Notes under the pieces: model-generated
What the model was told of the DNA's origin: nothing
Databases searched by the model: none
Seen by the model: only the letters and a program-made list of their open reading frames with translations
NCBI GenBank assembly: GCA_016718205.1
Contig: JADKEB010000002.1
Span: 14,734-78,733, forward strand
From: Saprospiraceae bacterium
GTDB lineage: Bacteria; Bacteroidota; Bacteroidia; Chitinophagales; Saprospiraceae
Direction of reading: 5' to 3'
Length of the DNA stretch: 64,000 nt
Made by a program: the position numbers and the translations under genes
Shown here: in pieces, positions 17,567-26,805 of the stretch
Position numbering within the stretch: the first letter of the stretch is position 1
How the letters are laid out: every line of letters starts with the position of its first letter

Positions 17567-19147
17567 ATGAGTAGAATTGAAGAAATTAATAAAAGGAAAA
17601 CCTTCGGAATCATCGCCCATCCTGATGCCGGTAAGACGACATTGACTGAAAAACTACTGCTTTTCGGTGGAGCCATTCAGGAAGCCGGCGCGGTCAAATC
17701 CAATAAAATCAAAAAAAGTACCACGTCTGACTTTATGGAGATCGAGAAGCAAAGGGGTATCTCCGTAGCTACGTCCGTGATGGCATTCGAATATCGGGAC
17801 AAACAAATCAATATCCTTGATACTCCAGGACACAAGGACTTTGCGGAAGACACTTACAGAACACTGACGGCTGTGGATAGTGTCATAGTAGTCATCGACG
17901 TGGCCAAAGGTGTGGAAACCCAGACAGAAAAGCTCGTTGAGGTATGTCGTATGCGCAATACACCTATCATCGTTTTTGTCAACAAGCTGGATCGGGAAGG
18001 AAAAGACGGTTTTGACCTGCTCGACGAGATTGAAATCAAACTGGGACTCAAAGTGACTCCACTTAGTTGGCCTGTAGGTATGGGGCAGCTTTTTAGAGGG
18101 GTATATAGTCTGTATGAAAAAAATCTCATCCTTTTCAGCCCACACGGCAAACAGGAAGAAGAGGACATCTTCAAAATCAACAACCTGGAAGATCCATTGC
18201 TTGAAAATAAAGTGGGTAAAAACGCCGCGAATGCATTAAGAGAAGATATTCACACCTTGGTCTCTGTGTATCCGGAATTTAATAGAGACGTTTATCTTAA
18301 GGGAGATCTTTGTCCTGTATTTTTCGGTAGTGCTGTTAATAATTTTGGGGTGCGGGAATTGTTGGACTGTTTTGTGGACATAGCGCCTAATCCACTTGCG
18401 AGAGAGACTGAAGAACGGTCAGTTCATCCTGAAGAAGAAAAATTCAGCGGCTTTGTTTTCAAAATACATGCCAACATGGACCCAAAACACAGAGATAGAA
18501 TTGCCTTCCTCAGAATTTGTTCAGGTACTTTTGAAAGGAATACCAATTACTATCATGTACGTCAGGAAAAAAATATGAAATTTGCCAATCCTACGGCTTT
18601 TATGGCTTCCAAGAAGTCTGTCATTGATGAAGCCTTCCCGGGAGATATTATAGGTCTTTACGATTCTGGCAATTTTAAGATAGGAGACTCCCTTACTCAA
18701 GGAGAAATCCTGCATTTCAAGGGTATTCCCAGTTTCTCACCCGAACAATTCAGATTTGTCAACAATACTGATCCTATGAAGACCAAACAGCTCAACAAAG
18801 GGCTGGATCAGCTGATGGACGAAGGTGTTGCCCAATTATTTACCAAAGAAGACAACGGCCGAAAAATAATAGGAACTGTAGGGGCACTTCAGTTTGACGT
18901 CATACAGTATCGTCTTAAAAATGAATATGGCGCATCTTGCGACTATGAACCGGTCAATCTATATAAAGCATGTTGGGTGAGTTGTGAAAACCCTGTGACA
19001 ATGAAAGAATTTGTCACACGAAGGAAAAAAGATCTTGCCAAAGATACCGATGGTAACCTTGTATTTCTGGCAGAGTCAGCCTGGTCGCTCAAGATGGCTC
19101 AGGAAAATCATCCTGATGTGGAGTTCCATTTTACGAGTGAGTTCTAA
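17567..19147 (+). CDS. prfC: Peptide chain release factor 3
   Basis: 526 residues, the normal RF3 length. GTPase motifs are in order: G1 AHPDAGKTTLTEK, switch region RGISVATSVM, G3 DTPGHKDF, G4 NKLDREG. The C-terminal RF3-specific part follows (VGALQFDVIQYRLKNEYG). RF3 uses GTP to remove RF1/RF2 from the ribosome after termination. I start at ATG 17567, giving MSRIEEINKRKTFGIIAHPD. Convergent with odhB, whose stop is only 7 bp away with no terminator hairpin between. Confidence 0.96.
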   Translation: MSRIEEINKRKTFGIIAHPDAGKTTLTEKLLLFGGAIQEAGAVKSNKIKKSTTSDFMEIEKQRGISVATSVMAFEYRDKQINILDTPGHKDFAEDTYRTLTAVDSVIVVIDVAKGVETQTEKLVEVCRMRNTPIIVFVNKLDREGKDGFDLLDEIEIKLGLKVTPLSWPVGMGQLFRGVYSLYEKNLILFSPHGKQEEEDIFKINNLEDPLLENKVGKNAANALREDIHTLVSVYPEFNRDVYLKGDLCPVFFGSAVNNFGVRELLDCFVDIAPNPLARETEERSVHPEEEKFSGFVFKIHANMDPKHRDRIAFLRICSGTFERNTNYYHVRQEKNMKFANPTAFMASKKSVIDEAFPGDIIGLYDSGNFKIGDSLTQGEILHFKGIPSFSPEQFRFVNNTDPMKTKQLNKGLDQLMDEGVAQLFTKEDNGRKIIGTVGALQFDVIQYRLKNEYGASCDYEPVNLYKACWVSCENPVTMKEFVTRRKKDLAKDTDGNLVFLAESAWSLKMAQENHPDVEFHFTSEF

Positions 19148-19154
19148 TAAAATT

Positions 19155-20384
19155 CTAAATATCCATCAGCAGAGATATGGGATCTTCCAGCAACTCTTTG
19201 ACTTTTACAAGAAATGTTACTGAAGTACTACCATCTATAATCCTATGATCGTATGACAAGGCAAGGTACATCATCGGCCTGATAACTACCTGACCGTCTA
19301 TGGCTACCGGACGCTCTTTGATGGCATGCATTCCAAGTATTGCGGATTGAGGCTCGTTGATGATGGGTGTGCTGACCAATGATCCAAAAACACCTCCGTT
19401 GGTAATGGTAAATGTACCACCTTTCATTTCTTCGAGAGTGAGTTTGCCATCACGGGCTTTTTCTGCCAGTTCCTTTATTTTGAATTCTATCTCGTGAAAT
19501 CCCAGGCTTTCCACATTGTAGACCGGAGGTACTACAAGACCTGTTGGAGTAGAGATAGCCACAGAAATATCCACATAATCATGGTACACGATCTCATTTT
19601 CTACTATCATGGCATTCACATCTGGCATATCCATCAGTACTCTTGAGCAGGCTTTGGCAAAGATGGACATATAGCCCAATTTAATACCGTACTTAGCTAC
19701 AAATTTGTCCTGATACTTTTTACGAAGTTCATTCACAGCAGTGAGATCTACCTCATTGAAGGTAGTCAGCATAGCGGTATTATTTTTTGCAGAAACAAGT
19801 CTGGCAGCTATGGTTTTCCGCATTCTGGACATCTTTTCAGATCGTACATTTCTGCTACCCAGAATTGATATATTGATAGGTACAGGCTGAGATTTTGTTG
19901 CTGTTTCCAGTGGAGCTGCGGCTTTATTTTCTATGGCTTTTGCAGCATCTTCTTTAGTAATGCGACCATCTTTTCCGGTCCCGGATACTTGAGAAGGATT
20001 GACATCACCTTCACGAAGGATCTTAGCAGCTGCCGGAGATGGATGTCCTAATGCATAAGTTGAGGAAGGTACAGATTTTGCCGGAGCTTCAGCAGGTTTG
20101 GTCTCTGCAACAGGTGGTGATGCTGGACCTGGTGCTCCGGCACTTACTGAAGTATCAACTCTGGCTACCAAAGCGCCTATGGCAAGATCATCTCCTTCAT
20201 TAGCAACATAGATCAGTTTGCCGGAAGCTTCAGCCGGAAACTCCAGTGTGGCTTTATCGGATTCAAACTCACAGATGGGCTCGTCTACATTGACATATTC
20301 ACCATCTTTTTTCAGCCATTGTGATAAAGTGACTTCTGTTATAGATTCGCCTATGGTAGGCACCTTCATTTCAACCAAACTCAT
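19155..20384 (-). CDS. odhB: 2-oxoglutarate dehydrogenase E2, dihydrolipoyllysine succinyltransferase
   Basis: 409 residues. The lipoyl domain (1-75) has the modified Lys44 in ESDKATLEF. A Pro/Ala linker follows. The E3-binding domain is PSPAAAKILREGDVNPSQVS with GTGKDGRITKED. The catalytic domain starts near SEKMSRMRKTIAARL and ends with DHRIIDGSTSVTFL, containing the His/Asp pair. The E1 gene is not adjacent, which is usual in Bacteroidota. Start chosen at 20384 (MSLVEMKVPTIGES). A minus-strand TATCTTTG (20403-20410) 18 bp upstream fits a -7 box. TCA-cycle enzyme of the cytoplasm. Confidence 0.93.
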   Translation of the reverse strand: MSLVEMKVPTIGESITEVTLSQWLKKDGEYVNVDEPICEFESDKATLEFPAEASGKLIYVANEGDDLAIGALVARVDTSVSAGAPGPASPPVAETKPAEAPAKSVPSSTYALGHPSPAAAKILREGDVNPSQVSGTGKDGRITKEDAAKAIENKAAAPLETATKSQPVPINISILGSRNVRSEKMSRMRKTIAARLVSAKNNTAMLTTFNEVDLTAVNELRKKYQDKFVAKYGIKLGYMSIFAKACSRVLMDMPDVNAMIVENEIVYHDYVDISVAISTPTGLVVPPVYNVESLGFHEIEFKIKELAEKARDGKLTLEEMKGGTFTITNGGVFGSLVSTPIINEPQSAILGMHAIKERPVAIDGQVVIRPMMYLALSYDHRIIDGSTSVTFLVKVKELLEDPISLLMDI

Positions 20385-20519
20385 GTTTTTGAAAATTTTG
20401 GTCAAAGATAGAGTTCTGATCAAAAACGAAGTTAAAAATCAATTGGTTTTTTGAACTAATTTTAAATGAGTGTAAAAATATTTTAGATAAACTTAAATTT
20501 TATTCCTTTTAAGAAGTTT

Positions 20520-21830
20520 TCAATTCATCTTCCTCATCACCTTTTCCATCTCCACTTTGATTTCATCATTGCAAAGCCTGTAAATACTTCCTTCATGAGG
20601 ATGCAATGGTCTTGTAGCATCTTTTGGGTCAAAGGAGAAGGTTCCGTCAGCTACCTGATTGCCTATAATTTTGTAGGCATCACGGAATGGTACACCAGAA
20701 ACTACGAGGTCATTTAAAGCATCAACAGTAAAAAGATACAGGTATTTTGGATCAGAAAGTATGTCTTCCTTAATTTTAATATTTGACAGCATAAGGTGTG
20801 CCATCTTCAGGCAAAAGATCAGATCTTCTATGGCTGGAAACAGAATTTCTTTTGTCAGTTGCATTTCGCGATGATATCCCGAAGGAAGATTTGTGCACAA
20901 CAAATTTAGTTCATTTGGCAGTGCCTGGATACGATTGCACTTGCCACGTATGAGTTCAAATACATCCGGATTGCGTTTGTGAGGCATGATAGAACTGCCT
21001 GTCGTCAGGTGCTCCGGAAAAGATATAAATCCAAAATGTTCATTCATATACAGACAACAATCCATACTCAATCTTGCCATCGTAGATGCTATAAAAGACA
21101 TCGCTGAAGCCATGGCCCTTTCGCCTTTGCCACGGCCTGTCTGTGCATTAATGGCGTTCCAGTTGAGGGTATCAAAACCCAGAAGTTCGGTAGTCATCCT
21201 GCGGTCCAGAGGGAAAGTACTCCCGAATCCAGCTCCCGATCCCAAAGGATTTTTATTGATGATCCTCATTGTTCCGGCCATCATTTCCATATCATCTACC
21301 AGACTCTCAGCATAAGCTCCAAACCATAGACCAAAACTCGATGGCATGGCCAGCTGAAGGTGGGTATATCCCGGCAAACCTTTGTCTTTATTCTTTTCAC
21401 TTTGATTGATCAACAGGTCAAACAATGATTGTACTTCACCGGATATTTCCTTGATTTTGGCACGGAGAAACAACTTGATATCTACGGCTACCTGATCATT
21501 GCGGGATCGCCCGCTATGTATTTTTTTACCGGCATCACCGATCTTTTTTGTCAGTAAACCTTCTACCTGTGAGTGGACATCTTCAGCACCATCTTCAATG
21601 ACAAAGTTTCCAGACCTTATTTCTCCCAATATTTCTTCCAATCCTCTCAGCACGTCTGTCAATTCAGTATCCGAGAGTAATCCCACTTTTGCCAGCATCT
21701 TTGAGTGGGCAATAGAACCCAGGATATCATATTCTGCAAGCAGGATATCAAACTCCTTGTCTTTTCCTACTGTAAAACGGTCAACCATATCATCAGGGTT
21801 TTGACCATCTCTTTTTTGCCAGATTTTCAT
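20520..21830 (-). CDS. argH: Argininosuccinate lyase
   Basis: 436 residues. The fumarase/aspartase superfamily signature GSSIMPHKRNPDVFELIRG is complete, and the N-terminal VEDVHSQVE-like region (AEDVHSQVEGLLTKKIG) and HSGRSRNDQVAVD are the diagnostic ArgH motifs. It splits argininosuccinate to arginine and fumarate, the last step of arginine synthesis. The start overlaps the stop of the upstream M20 deacylase by 4 bp, so it is the third gene of an argB-argE-argH operon. Confidence 0.95.
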   Translation of the reverse strand: MKIWQKRDGQNPDDMVDRFTVGKDKEFDILLAEYDILGSIAHSKMLAKVGLLSDTELTDVLRGLEEILGEIRSGNFVIEDGAEDVHSQVEGLLTKKIGDAGKKIHSGRSRNDQVAVDIKLFLRAKIKEISGEVQSLFDLLINQSEKNKDKGLPGYTHLQLAMPSSFGLWFGAYAESLVDDMEMMAGTMRIINKNPLGSGAGFGSTFPLDRRMTTELLGFDTLNWNAINAQTGRGKGERAMASAMSFIASTMARLSMDCCLYMNEHFGFISFPEHLTTGSSIMPHKRNPDVFELIRGKCNRIQALPNELNLLCTNLPSGYHREMQLTKEILFPAIEDLIFCLKMAHLMLSNIKIKEDILSDPKYLYLFTVDALNDLVVSGVPFRDAYKIIGNQVADGTFSFDPKDATRPLHPHEGSIYRLCNDEIKVEMEKVMRKMN

Positions 21831-22921
21831 ATTAAAACTTTTTCCAGTAAGGTGATATATTCTGCAATTCCTTGTTCTATTTCATTCAGATATATGTATT
21901 CGTCAGCAGTATGACTGCGTGCCGAATCGCCGGGACCGATCTTCAGGGCAGGTATGCCCACCAGTGCCTTGTCAGAAGTAGTAGGCGACCCATACATAGT
22001 TTTACCCATATTGGTGCCGGCGATGGTTATAGGATGGTTTTCAGGTATCATACTTGAACGCAGCCTTTTACTTCTTGGCTTGATCTCGGAAGCCAGATTT
22101 TGATGTAATATATCGAGAATCTCATCAAAAGTGTATAACTCATTGACGCGTATATCTACTATAAATGAGCAAGTATCCGGCACCACATTATGAGCTTTGT
22201 TTTCAGTAAAAATGCTGGTAACTGTCATCTTGACCGGACCTAAAAATGGGGAAACCTTGTCAAATCTATGATTTTTTATCCAGATTATATCTTCAAGTGC
22301 CAAATACAAAGCATTGATGCCTTCTTCTCTTGCGGCATGACCAGCCTGTCCTCTTGCAATACAGTCAAGAACCAGCAATCCTTTTTCAGCAACAGCCATC
22401 TGCATTTTGGTAGGTTCGCCGATGATAGCAAAATCACCAATATGTTGTCCAAGCGGATGATACAGCACTGATTCTTTCATAAAAACCTCCATACCATTTG
22501 CTCCCGACACTTCCTCTTCGGCAGTCGCTGCAAAACAGATATTATATTTTAATCCTTTTGCGTCATGATAGTACAAAAATGTTGCCAACAATGATACCAG
22601 ACAACCACCAGCATCATTGCTTCCCAATCCATACAATTTACCATCTTCGGTGATGGGCGTAAAAGGATCTCTGGTATACCCCGGATTGGGTTTTACAGTA
22701 TCGTGATGAGAGTTGAGGAGTATGGTTGGTTTTGCAGAATCAAAAGACTCGTTGTATGCGAAAACATTATTTTTAATACGATGGCAAGTAATATTTTGTC
22801 CGACTAAAAATTCCTGTATGATGTCCGCTGTTTTGTCTTCATCCCTACTAAATGATGGAATGGAAATGAGGTCTTTGAGCAAGGAAATGGCCATCGGGTA
22901 TAACTCAGATATTTCTTTCAT
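21827..22921 (-). CDS. argE: M20 metallo-deacylase of arginine synthesis (acetylornithine or acylcitrulline deacylase)
   Basis: 364 residues. Zinc-site motifs are LLNSHHDTVKPN, GLGSNDAGGCLVSLLA and FAATAEEEVSGANG, followed by IGEPTKMQMAVAEKG and GHAAREEG of the lid domain. Embedded between argB and argH with 4-bp overlaps on both sides. Bacteroidota typically use acylornithine carbamoyltransferase, so the true substrate may be N-acetyl- or N-succinyl-citrulline rather than N-acetylornithine. That is family knowledge, not visible in this sequence. Confidence 0.85.
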   Translation of the reverse strand: MKEISELYPMAISLLKDLISIPSFSRDEDKTADIIQEFLVGQNITCHRIKNNVFAYNESFDSAKPTILLNSHHDTVKPNPGYTRDPFTPITEDGKLYGLGSNDAGGCLVSLLATFLYYHDAKGLKYNICFAATAEEEVSGANGMEVFMKESVLYHPLGQHIGDFAIIGEPTKMQMAVAEKGLLVLDCIARGQAGHAAREEGINALYLALEDIIWIKNHRFDKVSPFLGPVKMTVTSIFTENKAHNVVPDTCSFIVDIRVNELYTFDEILDILHQNLASEIKPRSKRLRSSMIPENHPITIAGTNMGKTMYGSPTTSDKALVGIPALKIGPGDSARSHTADEYIYLNEIEQGIAEYITLLEKVLI

Positions 22922-23697
22922 TGTTGCGATATTTTAGTACCTGATTTGCCAAGAATAATATCCGGCAAGGCATTAGCATGGCCAATGATGACACTTTCCA
23001 CTCCGTTCTTTACCGTTTGAATAGCATTGTCAAGTTTGGGCAGCATTCCGGAATGTATGAGACCTTCATTTCTTAGTTTTTCTATGCTTTCTTCATTGAG
23101 TGCGGGTATCACTGAAGTATCATCATGTACATCCAGCAGGACGCCCATTTTTTCAAAACAATAGATCAGACTTACGCTACCGTAGGCACTCAAGGCGGTG
23201 GCTACTACTGAAGCGATTGTATCAGCATTGGTGTTGAGCAGTTGCCCCTGGCCATCATGTGAGACTGGGGAAATGACCGGTGAAATGCCTTGTGTCAACC
23301 ATTCGAAAAGTGTCTTGTCCCTGACATGTTTTATATCACCTACATAACCATAGTCCACCTCCTTGACCGGACGTTTTTCAGCCAGAATCAGGTCGGCATC
23401 TGCACCGCAAACACCCAGTGAAGTGCATCCCAATGCTGAAAGATCCGCTACAATGTTTTTATTGATCAGTCCGGCATACACCATCGTGATGATATCCAGC
23501 GTCTGACTGTCAGTCACTCGTCTGCCGTGCACCATTTGCTGAGGAATATGAAGTTTTTCGGCAAGTTGGGTGGCTAATTTTCCACCGCCATGTATCAGTA
23601 CTTTGTGTCCCTTGATGGCCGCAAAATGGCCGAGAAAACTTTTCAGATTGTCCGGATTATCTATGATGTTGCCGCCGATTTTGATCACATATATCAT
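22918..23697 (-). CDS. argB: Acetylglutamate kinase (or N-succinylglutamate kinase)
   Basis: About 259 residues. The amino acid kinase fold is shown by YVIKIGGNIIDNPDN at the N-terminus, HGGGKLATQLAEKL (nucleotide and acyl-glutamate binding), VHGRRVTD and NTNADTIASVVATAL. It phosphorylates N-acylglutamate in the arginine pathway. I start at Met 23697, since the nine upstream codons are not conserved. First gene seen in the argB-argE-argH operon; argC, argD and argF are not in the window. Confidence 0.92.
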   Translation of the reverse strand: MIYVIKIGGNIIDNPDNLKSFLGHFAAIKGHKVLIHGGGKLATQLAEKLHIPQQMVHGRRVTDSQTLDIITMVYAGLINKNIVADLSALGCTSLGVCGADADLILAEKRPVKEVDYGYVGDIKHVRDKTLFEWLTQGISPVISPVSHDGQGQLLNTNADTIASVVATALSAYGSVSLIYCFEKMGVLLDVHDDTSVIPALNEESIEKLRNEGLIHSGMLPKLDNAIQTVKNGVESVIIGHANALPDIILGKSGTKISQQ

Positions 23698-23962
23698 GGA
23701 GATGGGGATTATTGCTGCAATCAACAGCTATTTTGATGTTTTATAGATTATATAAAAGTAGGTCAGTTGCCAATTATGTAATAAATAACCGCAAATATGA
23801 GAAATTAGGATTTGAATCAACCTGTTTTAATTAAAAAATGCTTGAAATTTACGGGATGCGCAGTTATAAGTTAAACAAAAATCTTGAAATTTAGGTCACT
23901 GAAACAAGCTCTTGAGTTAAATATGCTCTAAATGGTATAGATTTCGCTCACCCTTGCTGGCG

Positions 23963-24146
23963 CAAGTTTGCAACTTGGTCCCAGATCGTCGTAGTTTGCA
24001 ACTGCGATGCCATACATTAGGAATTTATAATTCTTAACCTACAAAAGGCCACATGACAGATAAATTTGTTTGGCTTTTTTTACACTCCTAGATCAGGCAG
24101 TCGAATTGCAAATTCTTTAATAAATGGATCGCAGTTACAAACTGCG
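23963..24146. repeat. Three related REP-like palindromes
   Basis: CAAGTT-TGC-AACTTG (23963-23977), CGTAGTT-TGC-AACTGCG (23990-24006, one mismatch) and CGCAGTT-ACA-AACTGCG (24130-24146) are 15-17 bp hairpins with a common AGTTtgcAACT core. Such palindromes are what RAYT transposases act on, and a RAYT relic is present at 14.4-15.1 kb. Gene-free stretch 23698-24065 shows nothing else. Confidence 0.5.
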
Positions 24147-24721
24147 ACCATCAGTGGTATCGCTCAGAAATTATTACTTTCTAAGCGAAATGTATACAAA
24201 TCATCATTGATATCGCTCACTCATTACATTTTGAAAATCGGTGATAATAAGATAAATACTATTTTGTGTGATTTGAATAGTGTTGAAATGCACTATTGGT
24301 CGCTCTATCGTTCACTATGTGGATATAAAAAATCTCCCTGCCAATTGATGGCAGAACAGTTAAACCAAGCCTTTGACGCACTTTGTACCCAATAAATAAT
24401 TACGAATCCATCAACATCGTACTACAAGACATCCAGAAGAAAAAAGACGAACTGATGCTCGTGCTATCCAGACCGGAAACATCTCTACACAATAATGATT
24501 CCGAAAGAGATATACGGGAATTAGCAAAACGAAGAAAAATAAGTTCGGGAACCCGAAGCGAAAATGGCAAAATGTCAAGAGACACCTTCTTGTCAATAAA
24601 GAAAACTTGCCGAAAGTTGAATATATCCTTCTGGGAGTATCTCAACGATAGATTCTCTCTGAAAAATACCATCGACCAATTAAATATTATTATGATCCGC
24701 CAAAGCTCCCCTTCAGGTTAA
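24066..24721 (+). pseudogene. IS66-like transposase C-terminal relic, frameshifted
   Basis: The first frame ends MHYWSLYRSLCGYKKSPCQL and QAFDALCTQ. After a shift near 24385-24395 the second frame continues INIVLQDIQKKKDELMLVLS, RPETSLHNNDSERDIREL, SSGTRSENGKMSRDTF and KTCRKLNISFWEYL. The NNDSERDIR segment carries the final catalytic Glu of IS66-like DDE transposases. The N-terminal half is unrecognisable and no inverted repeats were found. Remnant only. Gap 24722-24986 shows no gene. Confidence 0.7.
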
Positions 24722-24986
24722 TATACCTTTTATTGAGTAATTACATATTTCTCTAACAAAATGCCCAAAGTTAGCTATTTAGACAACAAGCCAATACTTT
24801 TATAGTTCGTTTTTTCTATCCTAATACATCATAACCAATAATGAAACATATATCATTATACAAACCGTAAAATCCAGCTTGAGCATTGACTATCAATCCT
24901 CCAAGGAGTGTGTTATAAAGACAATAATGTCTTTATATAAATTCATATGACTAAATATTGTGACGCTGAAACAACGGGAGTCCGGA

Positions 24987-26158
24987 TCAATTTAATCTTT
25001 CGATAATCCCTGCTATACCCTGACCTCCACCTATACAGGCGGTCACCATTCCGTATTTTTGATTTCGTCTCTTTAATTCGTTGATGATCTGAATACTGAG
25101 TTTTGCACCTGTACAACCCAGTGGATGGCCCAATGCTATGGCTCCACCATTGACATTGACTATATCTGCGTTCAGTCCTGCCTCTTTGATCACTGCAAGA
25201 GCCTGTACTGCAAAAGCTTCATTTAATTCTATCAAATCGACATCATCCAGAGTAATGCCTGCTTGTTTTAGTGCCTTGGGTATAGCCACTACAGGTCCGA
25301 TACCCATAAATAAAGGATCTACTCCTCCTAATGCACAGGATGCCAAACGTGCTTCAGGTGTGAGTTGGAATCTTTTGACCATTTCCTCACTCACTACCAG
25401 AACAAAAGCGGCTCCGTCTGAGGTCTGAGAAGCGTTTCCCGCAGTGACGACTCCACCCATTTTGAAGGCAGGTTTGAGTTTTGAAAGTCCTGCCAGAGAA
25501 GTATCGGCCCTTACACCTTCATCAGTGTCAATGACAAACTCCTTTTCAACTCTCTTATTGTTTTCAACATATACTTCCTTGACTGTTACGGGTACTATCT
25601 CATCTCTGAATTTACCATCGCGAATCGCTGCTCCTGCCAATGCATGTGATCTTACCGAAAATTCATCTGCCTGCTCTCTTGTTATATTATACTTTTCAGC
25701 AACGGCTTCTGCGGTATGCCCCATACTTACATGATAGTTTATGTTTTGCATGGCAGCATTATAGCTTGGCACCAGCTTGTATCCCGTCATAGGAAGCAGG
25801 GACATAGACTCTGCACCTCCGGCTATATAACAGTGACCCATACCGGCGTTTATTTTGGCAGCTGCTATGGCGATAGCTTCTAGACCTGATCCGCAATATC
25901 TGTTGATAGTCATGCCCGGTACTTCTTTCCCCAACGCTCTTGCTGCAATAAGTCTTCCCACCTGCAAACCTTGCTCGCCTTCAGGATTGGCGCATCCTAC
26001 TATGACATCATCGATTTCTTTGGGATCCAATTGTGGTACCTGTGAAGCGAGATAAGAAACAATATCAACAGCGAGATCATCTGATCTGTAATTTCTGAAA
26101 CCTCCTTTTTGGCTTTTCCAACTGCAGATCTGAATCCTTTTATTATATATGCGTTCAT
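24987..26158 (-). CDS. Acetyl-CoA C-acyltransferase (thiolase), frameshifted near the N-terminus
   Basis: The intact frame from 26030 gives 347 residues with all thiolase signatures: NRYCGSGLEAIA (nucleophile Cys), GGAESMSLLPM, NVNGGAIALGHPLGCTG and TACIGGGQG. The missing N-terminus is present in another frame: MNAYIIKGFRSAVGKAKK from 26158. After one A is restored in the A5 run near 26106-26110, it becomes GGFRNYRSDDLAVDIVSYLA and joins LDPKEIDDVIVGC. So a full 390-residue enzyme exists apart from one lost base. It performs the last step of fatty acid beta-oxidation. Lies 41 bp downstream of the fadB-type gene. Confidence 0.9.
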
Positions 26159-26199
26159 TTTTTACTATTTAATTATTTATGAAAAAGAATAAAGTGTAG

Positions 26200-26805
26200 T
26201 TAATTTCTCAATGGTTTATTGTTCATGAGCAGATACTGGATTCTGTCGAGTGTTTTCTGATTGCCCAATAATTGTAAAAATGCTTCTCTCTCAATATCCA
26301 GCAAATATTGCTCTGACACTTTTTGTTGGCCTGTGAGGTCACCACCACAAAGAACATAAGCGACTTTTTTTGCTATTTCAAGATCATATTCAGACATATA
26401 CTTACCCAGATAAAACTCATTGAGCGCAGTATATAAAGTACCTAAGCCTCCTCGTCCCAGTACAGTCACATTTTTCGGAACCGGAGCTGTATAATTTTTT
26501 GCCAGATCCAGCACTTTATCTTTGGCCCGGCTTAAAACATTGCCTAGATTTATTTCTACATAGTCTCTGTCATGCTGGAGATAACCATATTTATACCCTT
26601 CATAGGCTGATGTGGCTACCGAAGCTGTAGCAATAGCTTTCAGTTTTTCGATCAATGTAGGTATCTGCACATCTCCTTCAAAAAATGATTCCGATGCCCT
26701 GACTGCAAACTCTTTGGTACCACCACCGCCAGGAATAAGACCAACGCCTACCTCTACTAAACCGATATAGGATTCGGCATGACAAATAGCGGCATCCGTG
26801 TGCAT
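26200..26805 (-). CDS. C-terminal part of FadB-like 3-hydroxyacyl-CoA dehydrogenase/enoyl-CoA hydratase
   Basis: 201 residues beginning MHTDAAICHAESYIGLVEVG and VGLIPGGGGTKEFA, the second half of an enoyl-CoA hydratase domain, where the catalytic Glu lies in GLVEVGVG. The rest is the C-terminal extension typical of the ~800-residue Bacteroidota protein. It is not an independent gene: restoring one G at about 26808-26815 fuses it in frame to the 597-residue upstream part, giving GYVFGGGCEILMHTDAA. See the next entry. Confidence 0.85.
   Translation of the reverse strand: MHTDAAICHAESYIGLVEVGVGLIPGGGGTKEFAVRASESFFEGDVQIPTLIEKLKAIATASVATSAYEGYKYGYLQHDRDYVEINLGNVLSRAKDKVLDLAKNYTAPVPKNVTVLGRGGLGTLYTALNEFYLGKYMSEYDLEIAKKVAYVLCGGDLTGQQKVSEQYLLDIEREAFLQLLGNQKTLDRIQYLLMNNKPLRN

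Noticed and set aside
17654..18145. 163-codon open frame on the minus strand
   Set aside because: Antisense to the GTPase domain of prfC; composition is a mirror of that gene.
26090..26120. Programmed -1/+1 frameshift in the thiolase gene
   Set aside because: No known slippery heptamer with a downstream structure; thiolases are not known to use recoding, and other genes here have the same kind of homopolymer loss.
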